Source: Pseudomonadales bacterium (GTDB lineage Bacteria; Pseudomonadota; Gammaproteobacteria; Pseudomonadales; Ketobacteraceae). From it: DNA of 40,936 nucleotides. Each line of letters opens with the position of its first letter. Position 1 is the stretch's first letter. Location of the stretch: the NCBI GenBank assembly GCA_022361455.1, contig JAKSAW010000360.1, positions 1 to 40,936 on the forward strand. Reading direction: 5' to 3'. The notes under the pieces were generated by a model that worked only from the letters and a program-made list of their open reading frames with translations, was not told the origin of the DNA and searched no databases. The position numbers and the translations under genes were made by a program. Below, one piece after another: positions 16,971 to 25,111 of the stretch.

Positions 16971-19034
16971 ATGGCAGAGAATGATGTTACGCTTGTTGAA
17001 ATAGTTTATTACGATCCAGATACAGCCGGCGAAGACACATTACGTTATGCTGATGGTGAAGGCTTCAATCCTGTTGATAATTCGATACCCACTTATGAGC
17101 CACGCCTTATTGATCCAGGCAACATAGAAAACTTGCTATTCTCTCGCGGTCATACGATTGGATTAAATACATCTGGTCGTGGTCGCATCATCATCAATAA
17201 TGCTGATGGGGGGCTTGATGGTTTACGGAATTATGGCTTTGCGCGGGGTGTTACTATCCGTCGTGGCAGTAATTCCAGTAACAATCCTACCGATCTAACT
17301 ACTATTTTCACGGGAACGAGTCTAGGGCGTATCGAGCGCACAGAATTTGAAATAGGTATTGATGTAGAGAATCGTTTGGCGGAGATATATAGCTTGCCGT
17401 TTGGAGTGATAAAATACGATGGTGATACGACAGATGCTACATATGGCTCTGGTGGGCATGTCAATGGCACAGATACGACGATACAGGGAAAGAATCGACC
17501 TTATTTGTTTGGCAATGGCGGTGGCGAAAATTATACACTTCCGTTAGTCAACCATAGTAAGCAGACATTCCAGTTGAGCCAAAATGAAGTGCGTAGCATT
17601 ACAACAGTATGGAATGGTGGCGCAGCGCAGACGCAAGGAACTTCTCACACCACGTTAACGAGCTTGCAAGGGGCAACGGTCACATCAGGGGAGTATGATT
17701 ATTATTTAGGCGATAATTCCAAAGATGCAGACGATCCAGAACGTGGGTGTTATATCCGCATTGGCGGTACTGTATCGGGTGACGTAACGGCAAAGGCTGT
17801 GGAGGGGTGGGCTAATCTATGTTTGCAAAGTGAAGATTTAAGCGCAGGTGCGTGGACACGTTCTAACTCTGTTACAACAAATCAAGCAACGGGCCCTGAT
17901 GGTCAAACAACAATGGATCAAACCGCGACAGTTAGTGCAACATCACACTATATTTATCAAACTATTACGGTAGAGGCGCAGAAGTCATATACATTCTCAT
18001 GGTATGCAGCAGTCGCATCAGGTGATGGTACTACGCCCACCTATGCTATATATGATGCAAGTAATACGTCGTTTATTACGGTGAATCAGCCGTACACGGT
18101 AAGTTCGACGGTTCAAAGATATAGTGTTACATTTACTACGCCTAGTGGGTGTACGTCTGTACGCGTTTACCCTGTACGTGGCGTTAGTGGTGATAGTTTG
18201 CAATTATATCTTGGTTATTTGCAGCTAGAAAAAGCATCAACAGTAGGGCCCTATGTTAAAACAACTGCTTCGGTTGATTATAATGATAGTATGGTGAACT
18301 GCATAGCACGTGCTTTACAGCACAAGGGTATTACGCCGGATTGGGATAGTTTTGTATTGATGAACTATAAGCAATCTGCATCAGGTGGTATATGGGTAGG
18401 TATTGATGAAGTGGAGTCTGGCAATGTAGTGTCAGCGATGAATGAGGGTATTAATGCTTATTTTAACGTCAGCACAGGTGGTGCATTCCGTATTGGTCGT
18501 ATAGAGGACCCAGCAAGTGGAACGTCGGTGTTGACGTTGGAAAAAGAAAAATTGCTTGGCGACGAGAAGGTGCGACGCTTTGCAAGCAATGATCAAAACG
18601 GTGATATGCCAGCCAGTCAGATTATTTATCATTATAACAAAAATTATACGATACAAGGGCAAGCCGATATACCAGGGAACACGGATGCAGAACGTGTTGA
18701 ACAGTTGAAGCATGAGTATAATGCCATTTCCAAAGATGCAGCAGCATCAGTGACAACCAAGCATCCGAAAGCTGTGCCTTTTGAGATTTTTTCGCTTTTA
18801 ACCGACAGTAGCGAGGCAGACACAGAAGCTACTAGACAAAAGACGCTACGCACCACAGAGCGCGAATTTGCGGAAATAACCGTACACGAAAAGTTTGTGC
18901 GTACAGTAGAAGAGGGTAACGTAATAACGGTGGAAGATACGCGCTATAGTGACACAGGCAGTGACAAATGGCTCGTTTTAGGTAAAATATATGAGTATGT
19001 GGAGAGGGAAGTAACTTTAATACTCTGGAAATGA
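16971..19034 (+). CDS. Tail tip/baseplate protein with carbohydrate-binding-like insert
   Basis: A 687-residue protein directly after the tape measure, where distal-tail and hub proteins lie. Residues 1-275 and 435-687 look like one split structural body (VENRLAEIYSLPFGVIKYDG; later MNEGINAYFNVSTGGAFRIGR and LRTTEREFAEITVHEKFVRTVEEG). Between them, about 280-430, is a domain beginning WANLCLQSEDLSAGAWTRSN and continuing QATGPDGQTTMDQTATVSA and SYTFSWYAAV. That order is characteristic of carbohydrate-binding-module-like jelly rolls in phage tails. It is likely a hub with a sugar-binding insert for host contact. Confidence 0.65.
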   Translation: MAENDVTLVEIVYYDPDTAGEDTLRYADGEGFNPVDNSIPTYEPRLIDPGNIENLLFSRGHTIGLNTSGRGRIIINNADGGLDGLRNYGFARGVTIRRGSNSSNNPTDLTTIFTGTSLGRIERTEFEIGIDVENRLAEIYSLPFGVIKYDGDTTDATYGSGGHVNGTDTTIQGKNRPYLFGNGGGENYTLPLVNHSKQTFQLSQNEVRSITTVWNGGAAQTQGTSHTTLTSLQGATVTSGEYDYYLGDNSKDADDPERGCYIRIGGTVSGDVTAKAVEGWANLCLQSEDLSAGAWTRSNSVTTNQATGPDGQTTMDQTATVSATSHYIYQTITVEAQKSYTFSWYAAVASGDGTTPTYAIYDASNTSFITVNQPYTVSSTVQRYSVTFTTPSGCTSVRVYPVRGVSGDSLQLYLGYLQLEKASTVGPYVKTTASVDYNDSMVNCIARALQHKGITPDWDSFVLMNYKQSASGGIWVGIDEVESGNVVSAMNEGINAYFNVSTGGAFRIGRIEDPASGTSVLTLEKEKLLGDEKVRRFASNDQNGDMPASQIIYHYNKNYTIQGQADIPGNTDAERVEQLKHEYNAISKDAAASVTTKHPKAVPFEIFSLLTDSSEADTEATRQKTLRTTEREFAEITVHEKFVRTVEEGNVITVEDTRYSDTGSDKWLVLGKIYEYVEREVTLILWK

Positions 19035-19037
19035 GAC

Positions 19038-20201
19038 ATGGCAAATACAGAATTACCAATTATCGGCTTCCCTAATCATTTAGATAGTACGTTCACTGAC
19101 AGTGGATATTCACAGCCTGTTATCAGCGGGGGGAGTTTCGAGACTACACGCCCTCGCACCAACCTAAAAGATGATTTATTTGTCAACGTTGCACGCACCA
19201 CAGATGCTACAGCAGCGAGTACATTTATGCATTTCGATCTTGGTATTACCCGCGATGTCAAGATGTTTGCTATCCCTTCCCATAATTGTAGCCGTACCGC
19301 CACCTATCGGTTACGTGGTAGTGATACTGTTGCGTGGTCGGGCGTTACAGTAAATGGTGTTAATGCACTTAATGCGACAACATTAAATGTTAGTACCACA
19401 GATGCAATCAGCGTTTCAGTTGGTGAGGGTTTTACTATCGCCGGTGATACGCAGTTGTATCAAGCTACAGCAGCGGTGAGTATCGGTGCTTCGTCTACTG
19501 GCTCTATCAGTATAGAGCGTGTGGACGCCACAGGCACAGGGCTTGCTAGTGCTACAACAGGTAGTGAGGTTATCACTTGCCATGCTGGTGACTTCACTAC
19601 TACTGTTGTTGATACGGGTAGCCTAGATGTGTGGGAAGTTATCTACGAACAATATACGTTATATTACGGACACCCTAGCCTCGCTGATGGCAAGATTGAA
19701 CCACACAATTTACCTAATCGCCGTAGCCCTATTGTTTACATTAATTCTACTGACGGCGTTGTTGATATTGCCCGTTATTGGAGGCTTGATATTGCAGACA
19801 CATCAAACGCAGACGGCTATATTGAGTTATCACGTGCTTTCTTCTGCCCTGGGTATGAAGCAACGAAAGCGATAAAGTATAATATGTCAATTGGTCGTTT
19901 CAGCAATAGTACATTGAGTAAGTCAAAAGGTGGTGCCAATATTCCTAACGATCAGCGTGGCGGTAAGAAGTTTGTTATAGGTATTGACAACATACCAGAA
20001 AGTGAAGGTATGGGGATTATTTATGATATGGTAGAAGATGCTGACGTGACAAAACAAATCTTTTTTGTTATGAATAAAAAGGACACGGTGCATAAGCATA
20101 GACGTATGTTTACTGCAAGGTTGAAAAAACTTGACCCGCTAACCATACCATTCTTTGAAAAGATGGACGCAGTTTTTGAAGTGGAGGAAGTTGTAGCATG
20201 A
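19038..20201 (+). CDS. Tail tip protein of unknown family
   Basis: A 387-residue beta-rich protein. The first 270 residues hold repeated Thr/Ser/Val strands and a central segment rich in Gly/Ser (VSVGEGFTIAGDTQLYQATAAVS). The rest (RYWRLDIADTSNADGYIELSRAFFCPGYE, then KHRRMFTARLKKLDPLTIPFFEKMD) resembles the end domains of baseplate proteins that bind neighbouring rings. Its stop overlaps the next gene by ATGA. No ribosome site is strong. The role is inferred from its place between hub and fibre. Confidence 0.55.
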   Translation: MANTELPIIGFPNHLDSTFTDSGYSQPVISGGSFETTRPRTNLKDDLFVNVARTTDATAASTFMHFDLGITRDVKMFAIPSHNCSRTATYRLRGSDTVAWSGVTVNGVNALNATTLNVSTTDAISVSVGEGFTIAGDTQLYQATAAVSIGASSTGSISIERVDATGTGLASATTGSEVITCHAGDFTTTVVDTGSLDVWEVIYEQYTLYYGHPSLADGKIEPHNLPNRRSPIVYINSTDGVVDIARYWRLDIADTSNADGYIELSRAFFCPGYEATKAIKYNMSIGRFSNSTLSKSKGGANIPNDQRGGKKFVIGIDNIPESEGMGIIYDMVEDADVTKQIFFVMNKKDTVHKHRRMFTARLKKLDPLTIPFFEKMDAVFEVEEVVA

Positions 20202-21091
20202 CAACATTTACGTTCAATGGCATCGCATATGATCTTGATGATTTTCTTGGCTACGGTTTATTTGATCGCGTAACGGCAGGAACAGGTGACACTAATATAC
20301 CACGGTGGGTAGCTGCACATTTTGACGCTATTGCAGATGCTGCAAGCAATGGGCAATCAACATCAACGACCAGCTTGGCTATTGGTACAGGAACCAAGGT
20401 ATTTACTACTGCTACAACGATGGTCGGTTTTGCCGGTATGCGTGGGGTGGCGATCAATAGTTCTGATGCGTCGGAAAAAATGTATTTTGAAGTAACGAGC
20501 ATCAGCGGAACGACGTTAACAACATCTGTTGATATTACAGAAGGTAGTGGCACGATTGCCACTTGGAATATCAAGCTTGGTGTAGGTCCTTCTGGTTCAG
20601 CCGGTACATTGTCAGGCAACATGTCTGGTAATATTGATGTAAACAGCTATAGTATCGTTTCATCGTCTAATGGTGATATTAACATTGTGCCTAACGGTAC
20701 AGGCAAGATTAATGTGCAAGATAAGCAAATTCAGCGTGCCAAGTTCATAGATAGTGCAGAGACAAGAACAACTCCCTCTTCATCGTCCGGCACGCTGACC
20801 CTTGATATGACAAATGGTAATGTGTTTGCTGTAACATTGACAGAAAACATACCAACACTCCAATTTACTAATTGGCCTTCGAGTGGGGATGAAGGATTCT
20901 GTAAAGTAAAATTTATACAAGACGCTACAGGAGGTAGGAGTATTACTTTTCCCGCTGCTGTACGGTGGAGAGAAAACGGTACTCCACCTACGTTGACCAC
21001 CACCGCTAACGCAGAAAGTACGTTTCTTTTTACCACTGACAATGCTGGTACAGATATTGACGGTTATTTATTAGCGGATGATTTAGCATGA
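20198..21091 (+). CDS. Probable tail fibre/tip protein
   Basis: A 297-residue protein with an N-terminal globular part (FNGIAYDLDDFLGYGLFDRV) followed by a long Ser/Thr/Gly/Asn beta-structured region (GNMSGNIDVNSYSIVSSSNG, NGTGKINVQDKQIQRAKF). It ends with a domain in which short strands alternate (LQFTNWPSSGDEGFCKVKFI, then GRSITFPAAVRW). This last part resembles fibre-tip domains seen in many siphoviruses. It overlaps both neighbours by four bases, so the three tip genes form one coupled set. Confidence 0.6.
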   Translation: MTTFTFNGIAYDLDDFLGYGLFDRVTAGTGDTNIPRWVAAHFDAIADAASNGQSTSTTSLAIGTGTKVFTTATTMVGFAGMRGVAINSSDASEKMYFEVTSISGTTLTTSVDITEGSGTIATWNIKLGVGPSGSAGTLSGNMSGNIDVNSYSIVSSSNGDINIVPNGTGKINVQDKQIQRAKFIDSAETRTTPSSSSGTLTLDMTNGNVFAVTLTENIPTLQFTNWPSSGDEGFCKVKFIQDATGGRSITFPAAVRWRENGTPPTLTTTANAESTFLFTTDNAGTDIDGYLLADDLA

Positions 21092-21966
21092 CGATGTTAT
21101 CATTTATTGGCGCAGCAGGTGGTGGTGTGCAATTACTCGAAACACACACCTATTCTTCTGCCACATCTGGCACTACATATAATGTACATGCTTCTGCACA
21201 ATATATTTTTATCAAGTGTTGGGGTGGTGGCGGTGCTGGTGCTGGCACAGGTGGCGCACAGAAAGGTGACGGTGGAGGCGGTGGTTATAGTGAGGCGTTG
21301 GTAGCAGTAACAGGTAGTGAAAGCCTAACGGTACGTGTGGGAGGCGGTGGCAATGCTGGGAGTAATGGTGGCACAGGTGGTACGAATGGTGGCGGTAATG
21401 GTGATACTGATGCTGACGGATCGGGAGGCGGTGGTTATAGTGGTTTATTCCGCGGAGCAACGGCACTAGTTATCGCCGGTGGCGGTGGCGGTGGTGGTCA
21501 AGGCCCATCTGGTGCGGGTGATAGTTATAATGGTGGTGGCGGTGGCGGCACTACAGGAGCCGATGGTAAAGATAATGCTGGTGGTTCTGCTGGTGGCGGT
21601 GGCACACAAAGTGCGGGAGGTAGTCAACATGGCACAGGTGGCGCAGATGGTTCGAGCTTGCAGGGGGGGAGTAATACAACAGATGATGGTATTGGCGGTG
21701 GCGGTGGCTATTATGGTGGCGGTAGTGCCGATCTTGGCGGTGGTGCTGGTGGCGGAAGTGGTTACGTGGGGGCAGCAGGCAATACGCACACTACGACAAC
21801 GCAAGGCAGTACGCCTACTGTTGCGAATAGTGGGGATAGTGACTACCCAGGCAGTAATACTGGTGATGGTGGCGCTGGTTCCGATCCTAATGGTAATGAT
21901 GGTAATGATGGCTATGTTAAGATATACTCATACTCAGGCGATCCGTTTGTGTACGGATTATTGTAA
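21088..21966 (+). CDS. Glycine-rich tail adhesin
   Basis: A 292-residue protein in which about residues 45-270 are built of polyglycine stretches broken by short loops (GGGGYS, GGGGGGGQGPSGAG, GGGGGGTTG and similar). Proteins of this kind, such as the gp38 adhesins of T-even-type phages, form a polyglycine-II sandwich whose loops contact the receptor. The N-terminal 40 residues (LSFIGAAGGGVQLLETHTYS) look like the anchor to the fibre. The loops between glycine runs are the expected host-range determinants. The DNA is correspondingly GGT/GGC-repetitive, and ORFs on the other strand here are artefacts of that bias. Confidence 0.75.
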   Translation: MTMLSFIGAAGGGVQLLETHTYSSATSGTTYNVHASAQYIFIKCWGGGGAGAGTGGAQKGDGGGGGYSEALVAVTGSESLTVRVGGGGNAGSNGGTGGTNGGGNGDTDADGSGGGGYSGLFRGATALVIAGGGGGGGQGPSGAGDSYNGGGGGGTTGADGKDNAGGSAGGGGTQSAGGSQHGTGGADGSSLQGGSNTTDDGIGGGGGYYGGGSADLGGGAGGGSGYVGAAGNTHTTTTQGSTPTVANSGDSDYPGSNTGDGGAGSDPNGNDGNDGYVKIYSYSGDPFVYGLL

Positions 21967-21986
21967 CATAGAAAGGAGCCATAACC

Positions 21987-22463
21987 ATGCCCTACGTTGA
22001 GCTTGATGCTAAAGATCAATTCCACAGTATTGTGCCGGAAAAGGGAAGCTACAAATTTCGTGATGGTAGCAGTATAACAAACATCGAATGCTTGTCTAAA
22101 GATGAATTGTCGGTGAAAAATGTATATCCGTTGGTGCGGAGTGATCTACCACAGGAAACGGCAGATAAACGTGCAGGAATGGCACAATATAATTTAAAGG
22201 ATGGTGTAGTAACTGCCACATATCCATTAGTCGATAAAAGCGATGAAGAGATTGACCGCCAGAAGCGTGCAAAAATGGCACATGTTCGTCGTACACGTGA
22301 TGAAATATTGCAACGCTGTGACTGGACGATGTTACCTGATGCTGGTTTAAGTGCGGAAGAAGTGAAAGAATGGCAAGCGTACCGCCAAAAGTTGCGCGAC
22401 CTCCCCGCATCAAAAGACGATCCGCGGGATATTGTGTTCCCCAAGAACCCATCTAAGAATTAA
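21987..22463 (+). CDS. Tail fibre assembly/chaperone-like protein
   Basis: A 158-residue protein ending with RRTRDEILQRCDWTMLPDAG, SAEEVKEWQAYRQKLRDLPA and VFPKNP. This is the signature of the phage tail assembly chaperone family near fibre genes (Phage_tail_APC type). The N-terminal half (MPYVELDAKDQFHSIVPEKG) is not recognised. AAGGAG precedes the ATG. Its place after the adhesin suits a helper for adhesin folding or attachment. Confidence 0.7.
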   Translation: MPYVELDAKDQFHSIVPEKGSYKFRDGSSITNIECLSKDELSVKNVYPLVRSDLPQETADKRAGMAQYNLKDGVVTATYPLVDKSDEEIDRQKRAKMAHVRRTRDEILQRCDWTMLPDAGLSAEEVKEWQAYRQKLRDLPASKDDPRDIVFPKNPSKN

Positions 22464-22480
22464 GGGGGAGGTTATATGCT

Positions 22481-23275
22481 ATGGTTATGTTTGATATACT
22501 CTATGTACTTGCGTGGGCAGTCGCAAACAGACTGCGCGGACACGACTTCTACAACCCCAAAGTCCACGGGATAACGCACAAAGTAGTTGATGTTGTGACG
22601 GGGAAAACACCTATTGCTATCTACATGTTTCTTCTCACATGGCTTTACACACAACATATGACAGCATCGTTGCTGGTGGCTATCGGTTATCGTATATGGG
22701 CAATACCAGGACGTGGCGTATATAACACCAGCTTCACAGGTAATGTTGATGCTATAGCTAATCGTAAAGGCTTAATTGACGAAATAAAAATTGTTGACAA
22801 GTGGGCGGATAAGATTTTTGCAAAGATTATGCGCTATGACATTCGGTATGAAGTGAGCGAGTATTACAAGAGTGCAAAGTTTACTTTGGCACATTGTGCG
22901 TTTCCGCGTTGGGAAAGTCATATACGTTATTGGGGAGCTATAGCAATCAGCCTACGAGCGTTGCTGGTGGCTTTAATGTTCATTCCCCTAGCCTTCATAT
23001 ACGACAACTGGTTAATCGCCTTGGTGACGCTCCCCTGCGCCATACTGGAGGGGATATGTTATTTCGCAATGTCACCCTACTACGCAGCATTCTTAGAACG
23101 TTATGCTAAGTGGGTCCGATATGAGACAAAGAAGAAACCTTCTGATAATGCATTAGGTTATGCGGAATATTTGTTTGGTATTGTTATTGGTGTATTTTTA
23201 TATGTTGTGTTAAACTTGATGGCGAATAATCCTACTGTTGATAGCAACGCCCTGTTGAAAATAGTGGGGGTGTAA
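22481..23275 (+). CDS. Multi-pass membrane protein of unknown function
   Basis: A 264-residue protein with about five hydrophobic segments (near residues 3-15, 44-64, 146-170, 172-195 and 228-248) and a soluble basic stretch at about 80-140 (NRKGLIDEIKIVDKWADKIFAKIMRYD). GGAG lies ten bases before ATG 22481. I do not recognise it. Its position between tail tip and lysis genes, together with a PAS-domain neighbour, is compatible with a role in the host inner membrane such as DNA entry, superinfection control or lysis timing; none is proven. Confidence 0.55.
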   Translation: MVMFDILYVLAWAVANRLRGHDFYNPKVHGITHKVVDVVTGKTPIAIYMFLLTWLYTQHMTASLLVAIGYRIWAIPGRGVYNTSFTGNVDAIANRKGLIDEIKIVDKWADKIFAKIMRYDIRYEVSEYYKSAKFTLAHCAFPRWESHIRYWGAIAISLRALLVALMFIPLAFIYDNWLIALVTLPCAILEGICYFAMSPYYAAFLERYAKWVRYETKKKPSDNALGYAEYLFGIVIGVFLYVVLNLMANNPTVDSNALLKIVGV

Positions 23276-23290
23276 TGTTGGAGGTATTGT

Positions 23291-23818
23291 ATGACCGATG
23301 GTTTAACCGACACAGAACGAGCTTTAGCTTGGGCAGCTTCTTGGCATCCGTCCTTTTCAGGTATCGCCATTGTGGATGCAGATTTCACGTTTCGTGCAGT
23401 CAATCCTCAATTTTGCGAAATAGTCGGGGCGACACCGGCAGAGATAATCGGGGAAAGCTTCATGGATATAACACCCGCACCGATACGGCATCTGGACGTG
23501 AAGAACGCACGCCTAGTGATGGCCGGAACGATAGAAAGCTATATTTTGAAGAAAACTTACGAGTTTCAGAGCGGGAGGAAGGTAGCGGTAGTATTGCTGG
23601 TGACGGGTGTTTACGACGAGGAAGAGGCGTTCAAGTTCTTTGTCAGCCGAATAATGACGGACGAGCAACACAAATTGTCTGCGTCCAAACAAGTTGCCCC
23701 CTACCACACGCAGATGTCATTATTGGATTTGATTAAGAATAAATACCCACAGGCAATAGCAGCCGGCGTGTTCGTTGGTGGTGTGATATACGGTGTTTAC
23801 AAAGCTGCGGGAGGATAG
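23291..23818 (+). CDS. PAS-domain protein with C-terminal membrane anchor
   Basis: A 175-residue protein. Residues about 15-110 read as a PAS fold: PSFSGIAIVDADFTFRAVNP, QFCEIVGATPAEIIGESFMD, ITPAPIRHLD, then YEFQSGRKVAVVLLVTGVYD. PAS domains sense small ligands, redox state or light and pass the signal to a partner. There is no kinase, cyclase or HTH attached. Instead a Gly/Val-rich hydrophobic segment (about 152-171) ends the protein. GGAGG stands seven bases before the ATG. It precedes a strong terminator and is the last gene of the late operon. A 462-base ORF in another frame here is a shadow. Confidence 0.75.
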   Translation: MTDGLTDTERALAWAASWHPSFSGIAIVDADFTFRAVNPQFCEIVGATPAEIIGESFMDITPAPIRHLDVKNARLVMAGTIESYILKKTYEFQSGRKVAVVLLVTGVYDEEEAFKFFVSRIMTDEQHKLSASKQVAPYHTQMSLLDLIKNKYPQAIAAGVFVGGVIYGVYKAAGG

Positions 23819-23856
23819 TACACTATTGGTATATTATTATTTTGACTGCACAACGC

Positions 23857-23890
23857 ACCCCCGCGCATATTAATGTACGGGGGTTTTTTA
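23857..23890 (+). terminator. Rho-independent terminator of the late operon
   Basis: ACCCCCG (23857-23863) pairs with CGGGGGT (23878-23884), with an inner GCAT-type stem, followed by six Ts. It lies 39 bases after the PAS gene stop and separates the late operon from the lysis cassette. Confidence 0.85.
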
Positions 23891-23931
23891 TTTGCTTGAG
23901 TCACTACCCTTTTTCTGGTGGTGTTGTATTT

Positions 23932-23959
23932 TTGCAATTTCTGTGTTAGTGTTTACACG
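23932..23959 (+). promoter_or_regulatory. Candidate promoter for the lysis cassette
   Basis: TTGCAA at 23932-23937, 16 bases of spacing, TACACG at 23954-23959. It lies directly between the terminator and the holin gene. It is the only place where a separate lysis transcript could start, but the -10 match is modest. Confidence 0.35.
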
Positions 23960-23984
23960 TAATTAATCTTGCAGGAGTTGTATA

Positions 23985-24182
23985 ATGGATAAAATACGCG
24001 GTATTATTCGCCACATTCTCACTTTTGGTGGTGGTTTTCTGGTCGGAAAAGGTTATCTCACAGAAGAAAGCATGATCGCTCTTGTTAATAACATTGATGT
24101 GTTAATTGGTTCAGCCATCACGGTATGGGGTGGTATTTGGTCACTTCGTGATAAGATGAAAAACAAAACCATTGCCAGTTAA
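23985..24182 (+). CDS. Holin, Pam3_gp28-like
   Basis: A 65-residue protein with two hydrophobic segments (RHILTFGGGFLVGKGYL and VLIGSAITVWGGIWSL) separated by an acidic turn and ending in a basic tail, as in the small two-pass holins of this family. It would accumulate in the inner membrane and open it at the lysis time. GCAGGAG precedes the ATG. The spanin and lysozyme genes follow. Confidence 0.75.
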   Translation: MDKIRGIIRHILTFGGGFLVGKGYLTEESMIALVNNIDVLIGSAITVWGGIWSLRDKMKNKTIAS

Positions 24183-24187
24183 GTAAC

Positions 24188-24403
24188 ATGCTTGATACCA
24201 TCCTATCATTACTATCAAAAATGACTGGCTTCTTTAGTAAGTTATTGCCATATATTTTTGCTGCTAAATGGGGGGGTGATCGAGTCAAGAACAAGCAGGA
24301 TAAAAAAGATGCTGAAATCTTGGAAGAACAAAATGACGTTGACCCTATCCGTAGCCATGATGATGTGCGTAAGCGGGTGCGGGAGCGTAGCAACAACAAG
24401 TAA
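24188..24403 (+). CDS. Inner-membrane spanin (Rz-like)
   Basis: A 71-residue protein with one N-terminal membrane segment (LDTILSLLSKMTGFFSKLLPYIFAA) and a charged, helical C-terminal part (VKNKQDKKDAEILEEQ, then DPIRSHDDVRKRVRERS). This is the form of short i-spanins that cross the periplasm. The Rz1-like lipoprotein gene starts inside it in the +1 frame, the usual nested arrangement, which strengthens the call although the sequence itself is weakly conserved. Confidence 0.7.
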   Translation: MLDTILSLLSKMTGFFSKLLPYIFAAKWGGDRVKNKQDKKDAEILEEQNDVDPIRSHDDVRKRVRERSNNK

Positions 24404-24569
24404 AGCAGTTCCAAAACCAAACTTTCCGACAGATGTTGTTATGGATAAGATGGAAGCGTGCCATGCAGCAGGTACACCCACTGCAAATTGGTATTTTGAT
24501 ATTATTGATCAGCAAACGGACTTGGATATTTACCACGCACATAAGCGGAAATGGTATGAGGTATTCTAG
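24309..24569 (+). CDS. Outer-membrane spanin lipoprotein (Rz1-like)
   Basis: An 86-residue protein beginning with a basic stretch (MLKSWKNK), a hydrophobic core (MTLTLSVAMMMC) and a lipobox VSGC, with the lipidated Cys at residue 24. The mature part contains a proline-containing segment (AVPKPNFPTD) as in o-spanins, plus a C-terminal helix. ATG 24309 has CAGGA nine bases upstream; an ATG-less extension to 24258 has no support. It starts inside the Rz-like gene and runs past it. Together they fuse inner and outer membranes at lysis. Confidence 0.75.
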   Translation: MLKSWKNKMTLTLSVAMMMCVSGCGSVATTSKAVPKPNFPTDVVMDKMEACHAAGTPTANWYFDIIDQQTDLDIYHAHKRKWYEVF

Positions 24570-25111
24570 TGCAGTTGCTTACGAGGTGGTTACGTTCTGT
24601 CTCCTTACTTTTCCCTTCTCTCCCCAATCACGGTGTACTGATGGCAAAACGTAACCCGCCTTTAGAGTATATGCAAACAAGCGAGTATGCCGTAGAAATG
24701 ATAAAAGAACTGGACGAATACCAGTGTTCTATTTATTTCGATGCACAAGGGCTGGCAGTTATCGGACACGCTCACCGTATCACAGAGAATGAGCATGATT
24801 ATATTGGCAAAAAGATAACACGTCAGGAAGCACATGACTTACTTCTTAAAGACCTAAGACCTATTGAAAATGCATTAAATCGTTTTATACAGGTGGAAGC
24901 CACGCAAGATCAATTCGATGCATTAGTAAGCCTTTCTCACAGTATTGGTGTTACTACTGTGGTACGATCAAATTTATTGATGTACCTGAACAACGGAGAG
25001 GATGCACGTGCTGCGGAAGAGTTCTATAGATGGATATATTTAGGTAAAAAGATGATACCAAAGCTGCGGGAGCGCAGAGAGCTAGAGCGTGGCTTGTTCA
25101 TGGGTGATTAG
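24569..25111 (+). CDS. Endolysin, GH24 lysozyme-like with altered active-site residues
   Basis: A 180-residue protein. IKELDEYQCSIYFDAQGLAV aligns with the T4/P22-type IKEFEG...AYxDxxGxxTIGYGH motif, followed by GHAHRIT, then TRQEAHDLLLKDLRPIENAL and the conserved QFDALVSLSHSIG. In that alignment the catalytic Glu position holds Asp (or the adjacent Glu), the catalytic Asp is kept (YFD), and the Thr position holds Val. GTG 24569 overlaps the spanin stop with GAGG upstream; ATG 24641 is an alternative that removes a hydrophobic 24-residue lead. The stop overlaps the convergent minus-strand gene. Confidence 0.75.
   Translation: MQLLTRWLRSVSLLFPSLPNHGVLMAKRNPPLEYMQTSEYAVEMIKELDEYQCSIYFDAQGLAVIGHAHRITENEHDYIGKKITRQEAHDLLLKDLRPIENALNRFIQVEATQDQFDALVSLSHSIGVTTVVRSNLLMYLNNGEDARAAEEFYRWIYLGKKMIPKLRERRELERGLFMGD

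Noticed and set aside
21212..21804. Long minus-strand ORFs rich in His, Thr and Ile across the glycine-rich adhesin gene
   Set aside because: They are complements of GGT/GGC-repetitive coding sequence on the plus strand and have no ribosome sites or plausible composition.
23275..23736. A 153-codon plus-strand ORF overlapping the PAS gene
   Set aside because: It reads as Arg/Ser/Gly-rich nonsense in the alternate frame, whereas the other frame gives a clear PAS domain with a good ribosome site.
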